Origin: Ptychodera flava
Taxonomy: Eukaryota > Hemichordata > Enteropneusta > Ptychoderidae
Length of the DNA: 64,000 bases
Reading direction: 5' to 3'
Assembly (NCBI RefSeq): GCF_041260155.1
Contig: NC_091946.1
Coordinates: 19,123,353-19,187,352 of the forward strand
Below, one piece after another: positions 10,601-23,226 of this stretch (within the stretch, counting starts at the first letter, position 1; the number at the start of each line of letters is the position of its first letter). Both the position numbers and the translations under genes were made by a program. Below the pieces are notes generated by a model. It did no database searches and was not told the DNA's origin. It saw only the letters and a program-made list of their open reading frames with translations.

Positions 10601-13600
10601 GTAAGCAGCTTTTCCAGTAGGTGCAACTAGTAATAAGTGTATGTTGTCAGGATTTTCACCAGGAAGATTTGAAAGATATTTTAAAAGTACTTGATACAAT
10701 GATTTGAGAACAAGAGATTTCCCTACACCAGCGCCAACTGTTACAAAAATATTTAACGGCTCTGTCCTTGTTTTCATCCAATGTACTATGTGATAGAATA
10801 TTTCTTTTGTTTCTTGTTGAGTTTCTGTAAAGTGGATATAATTCATTATCAGCCATTCGTGGTTGTTGAAGATCTTCAATAATGGGATTATTTGTACTGA
10901 TGCCAATGTCCTGTCCAATGTCATATTTAGAATGACTCTCATCACATGGTGCAACATACTCAATGTGTCACTTGGCCTTGATCCTTCTAAAATGTCTTGA
11001 TGTTCCTGATGTTGTGTATTGGAGCAACATTATCAAACATATCAATGGCTGTGTTTTGTAATGCTTCAATAGCTTGATCTAATTCCTGAGCATTTTATTG
11101 TACTCCTTTTCTTTAGAATCTACTTCAAATTTCACTTGCATGTAACGATCATAGTATGTTTGCACCCTGCAAGGAGTTCATTTTCATTTCGCCAAGGATA
11201 AAACAACATTATTAACTCTCTGTAATGATTTTCTTTGTCTTTTTCCCTATGGAAACGAACATATCTGATAACTTTACTTTTGGTGCGTTTTTTATACACA
11301 AGGCCACGTATCTGATATATTGTGTTGTTTTCATCATCATCATCCTCTTCATCAGTTTTGTAGAAGTCATCATTATCTTGATAATGATCTTGCGGGTTAT
11401 CTTTTAACTTTTGAAAACTGTACCATGCTGCCAAGTCTGCCAAGCACAATTTCTCAAGGGCTTTTGGGCGCCTCTCATATTTTTTCAAGATGCTATCACT
11501 TTCTATGTCAGTAGCATTTGGACGCATGTTTTGTATGTCATCAAGAGGTTTCAATAGGATAACTCTATCATCAGGGGGTGATGTGTTAATAAATGTGAAG
11601 CCGCGTGAAGCTCTTCTTAGTCTCATTTGCATAACAAGGTAAACAGCTTCTTGAGCACTAACTTCAACATGATTAAGGAATTTGTTTCCTATATGCCTGA
11701 CACTTTCTCTGATATCATGACATCCTTCCCTTGCTTATTCCACAGCCCTACTGAGCAAATTACTCATTCCACGTTGAGCTTTACTAATGTAAGATGCGAT
11801 GTACATGGCACATGCATATGGATCAAGAATGAATTGAATGTCCATGTTTGCTCTCCAAGCTTTGAGTAGGGTTTCATTGTAGCTGTTAATTCTTATTTCA
11901 TTTGGTGACCTCTTGAGGAATATTTTGTCTGATGTTAGAGATGATTGTATTGCATTAATATAGGTTTGTTCATCAAGTTGTAGTTTATTTAAGAATTCAG
12001 AAAAAGAAAGAGTTTCTCCAAATTGTAAATCAGTAACAACAGTCTTGATATTTTCATAGTGCTTTTGAAGGATCTGTTCTGTGCTTTCATCAGTATCCAT
12101 TGGCAATGGCTGCAATATCATTGTTCTTGGCATAGGTGGCACAGGAAATCCAAATCTGCAAACACATTGGCCTTTTTTCTTACAGGTTTTTGCATGTCTG
12201 TGCATTTGATAATTTATCAATTCAGCGAAGGATTCATTACTGGTATCATTTGAACATGTAATATACTGATCTATGAATTGTGTGATGTCATCATCACTAT
12301 TTTCACCATATTGTGGTGCATCTTTAATCCATACAAGCATGTGTATATGTGGTGATCCTCTTTGTTGGAATTCCACTCTGTAAAAGTAATCGTGTATTTC
12401 ACCAATTGGATGATGTGAGCTCATTAGGAAATCATGCATAAATCGTTGAAATGAATAGTCAAAGTGTCGAGCACACGTAACAGGGTCAGATTTTATCAAA
12501 TCAGATTTTGTATTCCAAGACATGTTCAATACATCGTCATCTGTGTATTCCTTGTTGTGAACTGTCCTTCCAAGAATTTTCAATAGATGTATCCATTTAG
12601 ATTCTGCTGATGAAAATGACATGAAAAATGTTGGAATACCAAGTTGACGTATCATGGCAAATATATCTTTCTTTGCACTCTCCCAGTATGGTGGTGAACC
12701 TCTAAGTGTCTTCAACACTCTGAATCCCTAATCAAGTCGAACAATTTTATCAACATTTTGTGGTGATTGAAGCTCACCAGCTGTTAATTTGCGGCCCTTC
12801 AGATTACATTTTCGCAAACATAATGTTGCCTTGTCTTTAATCTGCTTGATTTGTAATTTTTTTAGTTTAAAGAAAATGTTAGGCATCGACTTTGCAACTC
12901 TCCTATCTTTGTGTCGAAGTTCCCATTTACACAATGTACTATATAATACAGGGACTATGCGTTTCTTTTGTCTGGTTGACCACAATATATTGTTGGAAAT
13001 GAGAGCTCCTCAGAATATTTGTCTTGAAATATTCCTAGTGGTTTATTGTTCTCGCCTGGGGCATAACAAACTGCGCCATCAGAGTCTGTGTGTTGATCAT
13101 ATAAAGGTGACAGCATTGTATCCAGTGTGCCAGCAGGATGATCTTCCAATTTTATTTCTTCAGTCCAATTATCATCATCATCATGATCATTACTGTCATC
13201 TTGTTTACATGTTTGTTTGTCAGACATGTGAGAATAATCATGATCGTCATTTTCCTCACAAAATTCCTGCCAATTGTGGTTTTCATCCTTTCTGCAAACA
13301 ACCCAATCTGTAGATATTGTAATCAGTTCTGCTTTATATAAGGGGCTATTTTTAACTAACCAATTAGCTGCTTGTAAGACTTTCACTGGTCTGACATTCT
13401 CTACCTGATAGGCATGACTATAGCTAATCTTTCTTTTAAATTTGACAGGTATTGTCTGCGATTCATTTAAAGTTCTAGGTAATGTAGAGACAGTAGTTGA
13501 TACATCAGCTATAACATTGACTATGTTACCTCTGAGACTAACTTGTCTACCTCTTGGCAATTCTCTTATTTGCATGAATGGAATGCGTAAGGCAACAAGT

Positions 13601-16600
13601 CTTTCTTCTAGTGGATGTAACTGTAACTCGGGGGGAATTAATGGAAATGACATGTTATTGGCCACAGAACAAGGAGGCAACTTTGACTCTTTTAAATATG
13701 ATAACAAGTTTTATATAATGGTGCCATATCATTATCTGTAGCCTGAGATGATGCAAAGGTGTTTAACTTTTCTTTAACATTATTGTAGTTCAAAACACTT
13801 TCTCTGTACCACAGCTGTTGGCAGCACACACATACAAAATTTGGGCCATTCTGAACTGCACCGTGAAAAATTTTTATCAGCTCTTCAATAGATTTGGCAG
13901 CACTACATCTTCAGTTGTTTAGTTGTTTAATCTATCTCTCATTTGCTCTCTCTCTCTATATGATTTATCAGTTCTTTTAATACTTTTAATATTGGCATCT
14001 CTGATCTTTTCGCTTTCCCTGAAGACCTGGTCAGTTCTCTTTGTCTTTTTAGCATTAGCATTTCTTTCCCTTTCATTTTGTCTGTACTCATCATCACACC
14101 GTCTTAATTTCTTTGACTCCCTATTTCTGTTGTTTTCAGTTTGTTTATATACATCATCACTTCTCTTTGTTTTCTTAGCAATTACATTCCTTTGTCTTTC
14201 AGTTTGTCTGTACTCATCATCACACCGTCTCAATTTCATTGATGTCCTGTTTCTCTTGTTTTCAGTTTGTTTATACACATCATCAGCTCTCATAGTTTTC
14301 TTAGCATTGACATCTCTTTGCCTTTCAGTTTGCCTGTATGCTGGATCAGCTCGTTTATTTTGCTTGGCTGTTAAATCTCTTTGCTTTTCGCTTTGCCTAA
14401 ACTCTATTTGTTCTCTCTTTTCTCTCTTGGCAATCATGTCTCTCTGTTTCTCTATTTCTCTATAATTTACACAATGTTCATTTTGCGGCATAGAAGATTT
14501 CTCTGTTTGTACTGGTCCAAAACTGTTTACATTTATTGCTTGTGACAAATTTTGCTCTGTGCTTTGCAGAAAGTCATACTGACCACTATCAATTTCTCCT
14601 TCAACACGGATTGCATGATACAAAAGATGTATACTTACAGAAGAATTACCAACAGTCTCTAATGGTTCACTTAAAGTGTCAAGATGAACTGCAATATTAA
14701 TGTTATATGCAAGCGCTGCAGCATTTATTTCAATGTCCCCTCCATAAGTTGCATTACCTGGTTCAGATCTGGACATATACTGCCTATAGTCATCTTGAGA
14801 GACAATATGCCATCTTTCATATTCACCTTTAATTGGATCCTCATATCTGTCCCAATGTTCAATTACATAGTCAACAGTATGTACTCTTATTGCATGATGA
14901 TGATCTTGTGTTCCATAGAGTCCTAGACTTATAGCACGGAACAAGCAATTACCATCACCTTCGACATTAACCTTTGTGTAACATCTGTGAGGAGTCTGCA
15001 ACTGTCTTTTTCGTTGCATGTACAATTTACTTCTTTCATTTTTTGCTTTTATGCTCAGTTTTTTACTCTCATTGTACTTTTATAGTAACGTTGTGTTATG
15101 GGTGTGCTTAATATTATAATAAGTTCTTACAGTCAATTCAAGCACTTGTATAGGAAGAAAAATTAATAATTTGACTGATGTTGCTTATTGCTTCCTTGAT
15201 TTCTTCTGATGCTATGAAAAGTGAAACCTTAAAAGTTGAAGTATTGATGAAAGAATGATTGTGTTTGTTGAGATTGTAGACTATGAATGTGTTATTGCTT
15301 GTCAATATTGTGCAGTTTAGACGTTGAACCCTTTCACTACAAAATTTAGGTCCAACTTTATTGGGGAAGCTGGACCTAGACAGAAAAAAGCAGTTAAAAG
15401 GGTTGTCAGTTATAAGTAGACAATGATAGAATGTGGTATGACTGTTCTTGTTTATTATGAAGTAATGAATGCCAATTTTCAGAAATTGTAGAGAAATGTC
15501 AGTCTTCCTTATATATTCAGTACGCTGAAGTAATTCTATTTGATTGCAAATAATCTGCCTGTAAACAATACTCTTGTTTCCTATCAGGAAGTAAATGATA
15601 GAGCACTAACTTGTGTGCTGTTAAATATTCACGGTATAATTTCACAATGTACACTGAGGAAGACAAAGACAAAACTTTACTGCCTTATTTTTTTTCTTCT
15701 GCAAGTTAATACTGAATATTATCAATGTCAAATCAGTTGTGATCTAAATGCGAAATTAACCACAACAGTGTTTGCTACAAGTACTATCAGCAATGTTGTA
15801 ACCAATGCTTGTTGACTATCAATTTGTGATCTTGAACGCGCCTCTACAGGCAGTCTGTACCGTCTATGGGCAACTGTGCCTCAACTGGGCAGTCTGTGCC
15901 TCTTATAGGCAAGTGATTGTGTTGTACCCCTTTGGGCAAGTTATTGTTTGCGCCTCCTATGGGCAAATGATTATTGCGCCTCCTATGGGCAAGTTATTAT
16001 TGCGCCCTTCCTATGGGCAAGTTATTATTGCGCCTCCTGTGGGCAAGTTATTGCTGTGCCTCCTATGGGCGAGTGAATTTCACCACGTATATGGCCTCCT
16101 GGTATAATCTGTTAAAGAAAATAAAATCAAAGTAAGACATCCATTGCATCCTGTTAAATATACATATTTGTACCAGTGAAAAAAATTGGCAAAAAAGATG
16201 AATTTGATGTTTTACAACATGTAAAGAACTTATTCCATTTTTTTCATGGAAATTATTGACCAACAAGTTCATCATTGATGACACGACACCATTCCTACAA
16301 AGGCAAGTTTGCATGACATTGGTCCAGGTATGTCAGACATATCTTTGTGAATGGCCACAAAATATAACATAATGGCTGCCTGATGGCATTGATAGTATCA
16401 AAGAACAAATTGAAATCGGTTTTGGCATGTCTGAAATATCTACCTAGATGCCTGAATGCACACACAATGAAAAGCTGCATGGACTAACAAGAATGGCAAA
16501 AGTGAATGAACTCACACAAAAAAATATGTGGATTTAATTGGAATGTCCTAATGAATGCCCTGTGGTGATGTAATCATCAATAGACCACTTCTGCAAATGA

Positions 16601-19600
16601 AAAAAAAACATAACACCAAGGATTAAAATGACCACTGTCATAAATTTTGTTGACTCCATGAAGTGCAATATAATTTACTAGAACAGTGATACAACATTAT
16701 CGAAAGCTCTGTTAACATTTCTCACACAACTTCCATGTCCAACAATCTCTTCAAATAGCTATCTTAATGTTTTTGATGTGTGTATGACATGTCATTTTGT
16801 TTTAATGAAATATAAGGGCAACACACGGATGTAAATCTCATCAAATTAAGTTTATCTTTTAGGACCCATTTAAACCTCATTAGTTCACTCATAGAGTATA
16901 CTTTTCATGAATAATAAATGAATTCATGGTTTATCATCACTTTGTCCTGTGACATTTCATCACATTACCATTTTGTCCTCATAATGATTCATTCAACACT
17001 CAAAGCTGGATAAGAAAGGGCACTAAAATTAATCTGCATATTACTAAACTTGTGTAATTTTTTACAAGCTGTACTTTAGAAAATTGTCAAAATTTACAGG
17101 ATGGAAAGTCAGGAAATCTCCACACTACACACACACACTAATTGATCAGTTCCTACCAGCCGACAGGCTTTATTGATCTATCAACAATTACAGTGGTGGC
17201 CTACTCACAGGATCTTGCAAGCAATATTTGTCTGGAAGTTATTAATATGATGAATAAATGTCATTTTTTCATTATACAAGCCTTCCCACCTATGGGGTGG
17301 ACCATTTGATATCCTGGGGGGGTCTGGAAGATTTTTGGGGGCATTTTACATTCTTATTCGCTTTTGATGGTAACGCATTTTCCGAGCAAAGTCTTTGCCA
17401 CTGAGTACCAACCATCGAAATTCAGTAGCTTGTCCCACATTATAGGAAACTAAAAAAGTATGTAAATGATCAGACATATTATTATGACGATATCATGAAA
17501 ATATTACCTGAAACCCTTTCGGAGCACCACAACAGACCCTATACACAAACAATAATAGTAACTATTCATCATTGCTACCAGTGTACCTAGAATATCCATG
17601 TCCCCGCGACATCTACGAGAACGAAAACTATTGCCCAATCTAAAATCCCTAACCCTAATCTATGGCTTTGCCACGACAAAATTAGGAGCCACGACAAAAT
17701 TAGCCTAACCAGCCTATGACTCTCGTCGATTGTCACAAAACAATCTTTACGTGGACTATTTTTATGAAATAGTAATAACATTGACACCAGTCAAGTTGTT
17801 ATTCTTCGTGCAGGACCTCTCGTGTACGCTAAGGGATACGCTGTCGGGCCGGACCCACGTGGGTTTTGGAGACAGTGCAGCGTACACAGAAATCTACCCG
17901 ACCTAGCTAGCTCTGCGTACCGTGCTGTGTGTTTCAGGTGTTACACGGCCCCACCACATCTAATGGATGAATTCTACAGAGGGGCAGCGTAGCTGACATT
18001 GGCGCACGCCAAGAAAACATTTAATCACAGAACAGTGAAGCGTAAAGTAATGGATTCTTTCAATCATGCTACAGACTTTTTAAGGTTTGTGACAGAGGGC
18101 CTTGTCTGCCTTCTTACAATGAAGCAACTACAGCTGTCATCTCTGAACAGTCGACCCCAAGACTCACTTTATAATGAGCCAAGAAACGTGCGCCAGAAAA
18201 TCTCAAAAGCCGTTGCTCAAAAAATATGGGTCTAAATGAATACAAAGGATTTGGAAGACCTCATTAGACTAGATGAAAGATGTGATGATGTAGATGATAG
18301 TGGCGGGGGCCGTGTAACGCCCGAAACACACAGCAGGGTACGCAGGCAAGAGCCGACCGTACAAATCTATGCCATGAAAAAGTCAAGTTCGGAACTACAG
18401 CTCCCAGTCGCGATCGAGTCACAGTCGCGCTCCTTCTCAATTCTTTTGATGCATGTACCATACTATTCACTTTCTCAACCGTAAAACTCAAAGCGTCCAA
18501 ATCAAATCGTGGTATCGAACAAAGGTGCGTACATCAAATCACGACATAGAATCAACACATGACACACAAATTACTTTGAATTACTTACCGACACCACACC
18601 GACAGTCCATCAAAATCACGCTTCAGAATTTGTACAGCAAAAAGCCGGATAAGCGTACTCACAGCACAGAAAGGCTGTGGAGACAAGCGAAGAACTATGT
18701 GCTCGTTATGATACGACGGTATAACTTGATTTACGCGATGATGGCGGGGAGACGAAATGTACAAGTACAGTAAGTGCAGTAAGACTGGCTTTATGCCGCT
18801 AGGGTTTGTGGGTAAAATGTATCCAGCTGTAGCCAACCTGGACAAGCACATTTCACAGCGCCTCAAACAGTCGATTGTTTTCACTTGTCATGCGCGGCGT
18901 AACAGAAAAATTAAAACTTTCATAACTTCATTAATATCCAAGCCACGCCCACCAAAACCTTTTCAGTTCTAGCCATTTGAATTCTGAAGATGTCTACCAA
19001 ATTTGACTGAAATACGTTCAGCCGTTTTTGAGAAAATGGACCAACAGACAGACAGACACACAGACAGACAGACAGACAGACATCGCTGCGACATATGCTC
19101 ACGTGTTCACACGTGAGCAAAAAAAGAAAGAAAAATCCTTAAAATCACGTGTCCATTACCTGGCATTTGATTTTTGCTTGAACGAGAACGTCTTTTATGT
19201 TTTTATTCCCCACGGACACCGTCCGGGGGACTTATAGGTTTGGTCATGTCCGTGCGTGCGTGCGTGCGTCCGTTCACGCAGATATCTCAGAGATGCAAGG
19301 AGCGATTTCATTCAAACTTGGTACAAGGATTACTTCATATGTCATATACAGATGCACGTCGATTTGTTTTGTGATACAATCCAATATGGCCGCCAGGCGG
19401 CCATTTTATTGCGATTTATCATGTACAAAGCCATAACTCAGACGTGTTTCAACCGATTTTATTCAAAGTTGGTACAAGGCCTTTGACCAATGTCATAGAT
19501 ATGCATGTCGATTTGTTTTGTGATACGATCCAATATGGCCGCCATGCGGCCATTTTATTACATTTTTTTCATGTACAGAGCCATAACTCAGACATGTTTC

Positions 19601-22600
19601 AACCGAGTTGGTACAAGGACATTGACCAATGTCATAGATGTGCACATCAATTTGTTTTGTGATACGATCCAATATGGCCGCCAGGCGTCCATTTTATTAC
19701 AATTTTTTTTATGTACAGAGCCATAACTCAGGCATATCTCAACCGATTTTATTCAAAATTGGTACAAGGACGTTGACCAATGTCATAGATATGCACGTCA
19801 ATTTTTTTTGTGAAACAATCCAATATGGCTGCCGTGCGGCCATTTTGCTACCATCTTTTTCACGTACAGAACCATAACTCAGACATGTTGCTATCGATTT
19901 TATTCAAAGTTGGAACAAGGACATTGACCAATGTCATAGATATGCACGTCAATTTGTTTTGTGATACAATCCAAATATGGCCGCCAGGCGGCCATTTTAT
20001 TACAATTTTTTCATGTACAGAGCCATAACTCACGCATATCTCAACCGATTTTATTCAAAATTGGTACAAGGACATTGACCAATGTCATAGATATGTACGT
20101 CATTTTTTTGTGATACGATCCAATATGGCTGCCGTGTGGCCATTTTGTTACGATGTTTCATGTACAGAGCCATAACTCAGGCATATCTCAACCGATTTTA
20201 TTCAAAGTTGGTACAAGGACATTTACCTATGTCATACACATGTACGTCGATTTGATTTGTGATACGATCCAATATGGCCGCTAGGCAGCCATTTTATTAC
20301 GATGTTTTCATGTACAGAGCGATAATACTCAGACATGTATCAAGCGAATTTATTCAAAGTTGGTACAAGGAGATTGACTAACGTCATACATGTGCATGTC
20401 AATTGTTCATACATGTGCATGTCAATTTGTTTCATGATATGATCCAATATGGCTGCATGACAGCCATTTTGTTACAAGTTTTTCATGTCCTTCGCCAACA
20501 CTTTGCACGTCTCAACTGATTTTATTCACCGATCTTATTCAAACTTAGTACAAGGACATTGACCTATCTCATACATATGTACATTGATATGTTTTGTGAT
20601 ACAATCCAATATGGCAACCGTGTGGCCATTTCCCGATTATTTCATGTCCGGAACCATAACTCAGACATGTATCAAGCGACTTTATTCAAAGTTGGTACAA
20701 GGACATTGACTTATTTATACATATGTATGTCGATTGGTTTCACGAGATGGTCCAATATGCCACATTGTAGCAATTTTGCTATGGTTTTTTCATGTCGACA
20801 GCCATAACTCTGGCAAGTCTCAACTGATCTTATTCAAAGTTGGTACATGTACATTAACTTATGTCATACATATACGTGTTGATTTTTAAACAGTAAGATC
20901 AAATATCGCTTCATGGTGGTGATTTTGTTACAATTTTCTAATGTACAGAGTCATAACTCAGACATATTTCCACCAGTATCATTCAAAGTTGGTACAAGGA
21001 CATTGACCTATTTCATACATATGCTCGTCAATTTGTTTCACGTCATGTAGCAGTAACATGTCAATTATTGAAGTTTCGTAAGTAGGCTGATATGTCAAGA
21101 AATACTGCATCAAATTCATGAAACTTTGTACAGATGTTAAGCTCACATTGCTTTAACATTGAAAAAGACATTTATCAGTGTCATTTTAATTAATTTGTAA
21201 TTGCATATGTAATGAACTTTCCTAATTAGAGTGATATAGCCACACATTAATACAACGTCAATTTGATGAAACGATACAGATGTTGATCTCATAGTGTTGT
21301 ATATACTGCATCAAACTTTATGAAATATGGTACCAGTGATAATTTGTTAAGTGTTAGGATTGTATGCAAAAATGTTTTGCAACATCCTGTTGATTAATTC
21401 CTAGTTGACTCTTTTTATGAACTTATGGATGGTGGCCTACATTGGTTTTATGATTTCATCACCATGGAACTCATTCTTGGCCATTTGAGCGCCATCTGTA
21501 TCAAAGTATTTTTATCACAGACCTAATTAAAGAAGAGAACTCTATCCTCTCTGAGGACATGTAATCAAAGTACCCATTAACAAGTGGGGACTGTGTCATC
21601 AACGATGACTTGTTTATTCTGTTAATATGTATGATACGTTTTTCTGGAAATTTTGTGGCCAGTGTTTGATCGCCCTGAACCCCAGAAAAGTGCATATTTA
21701 AAAATAAAAATATTTTGGAAAAAATCCCTGCCTTCCTACCCTATTTTTGAAAACCATGTTATCTAAAAAGCACAATTTATTATTTTATTGGCCTAAACAC
21801 GTTCCCAGTCTGCTCGCGGTCGCACGATGTAGAGTGACAGGCATCCTGAAAACGCTTTAATGTCGATTTTTTTTCTTTTAAGTTGTATACAATAATAAGG
21901 TTATTTACAAAATACCGGGATTTCTGCACTCTTACAAGGCACTTCCACTCACAGCGGCGGTATCCCACGAGATTTTGACCAGTTTACGACATATGTGCAG
22001 CATATATGAACTGGTCAAAACGAGTGGTATGCCGCCGCTGGGTGTGGTTTATTGCTATTATATCACAACAGCATATTTTTATTTCTGGCGTGGAACGTCA
22101 AAAAATCATTTTTGCTCTTGCCAAGAACAGGAGCCAACCATGCTATATCAGGAATGTAGCACGGTTATAGTCTCGCCTCGACCAATCAGATCGCTGTATT
22201 TTGCGCCATCAATATACTGGTATGATTAATACTCACTTTATGCCCTCGTGTGGGCAGACTTTATTTTGGTCAGGAACATTCCACGTTGCCCATGTGCACG
22301 CGTTTGAGAATCGGCAGTACTCGACACTGGAGGATACGTTGTCCGGATATATTACACAGATGATGACGTGGTGTGGACAGGAAGGTGACCCTGGAATAAA
22401 TTATGAGACATGTGACGGAGAATGCAGGAATAAAGCGACCGAAGCATATTGGGGACCAACTTCTGCCAAGGTATCGTTCGGTTTGATCTCTTATAATCTT
22501 TCTGACAGTGTTCTTAGTTGAAAGCGGTATGTGTTGTGGCTAGAGTTGACATGGTGCAGGCTGGAAGGCTGACGAGAATGTTATAGAAAGGCGACAAGCG

Positions 22601-23173
22601 ACGGTAACTTTTGTAGGGATGATAATACTACTGCAGACGGCGATGATGATAATGATAATGATGGTAATCTTAGACTCAGTTCCTATCTTCAAAGCCTTGC
22701 AAAGGGCCAGTAGCTGATTTTTTTTTATGATTTATTCCCAATTTTGTTTTTCATGTCAACTACAGTTTCTTGTTCTCATCCCTGAAGTATGTTGAGACAA
22801 CTACTACTAAGTTTAAATGCACTGTTATTGTTTACATTTGAATTCTAGTCCGTACCAGAATTCACTTGCCAACAATGCAATCCAGCCTACACACATACAA
22901 CATGAGTTGACGAGCAGAATACCATGTGTATCGACATGCTTTTGGGAGTATGACAAGAAACTATAATAGACATTAAAACAAAACAGTGTGAAAAAATACA
23001 ATTTAAAGGTGCAGGCGCTTTAGGTGAGTTACCGTACGTATACTTTTTTCACTGGTAGTTTGCAAGTCTCGCTGAAGGTAAAGTGACAGTATTGTTGAAT
23101 GGTTCAAGGGCAGGAGGAGCTTTCCGCAACACTAGGTAATCACTTATCAACTCACCCTGATCTATCGCCTCGC

Positions 23174-23226
<53 letters not shown>

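Larger units (their letters stand above)
8380..15404 (-). mobile_element. Helentron (Helitron2-type rolling-circle transposon), decayed, autonomous in origin
   Basis: Read on the minus strand, the order is: OTU protease domain, 21-residue charged repeats, Cys-rich N-terminal domain, HUH Rep domain, Pif1-like helicase, EEP endonuclease. The OTU plus EEP combination is the hallmark of Helentrons among Helitrons. Open stretches are broken by nonsense codons (TAG near 12723, TAA near 11736) and frameshifts (near 13690, 11000-11130, 10830 and 9590). It therefore cannot code for the full protein as it stands. The boundaries are approximate: I set them at an inverted repeat (8383-8469) beyond the 3' side and a nested stem-loop (15327-15404) beyond the 5' side. 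The element sits antisense in intron 2 of cyclase gene 1. No copy was recognised in intron 2 of gene 2. Confidence 0.85.

Noticed and set aside
12789..14926. Plus-strand open frames across the Helentron, one of 180 codons rich in Leu and Ser
   Set aside because: They are antisense shadows of the Helentron protein repeats and domains on the minus strand.
19174..20028. Chain of overlapping plus-strand frames with the repeated peptide SNMAARRPF
   Set aside because: They come from the 150-bp array; the unit length is mostly not a multiple of three and the frames end within a unit or two.
23174..23226. CRISPR-like or regulatory meaning of regular short repeats
   Set aside because: It is a simple ATCA microsatellite without spacers, in an animal intron.
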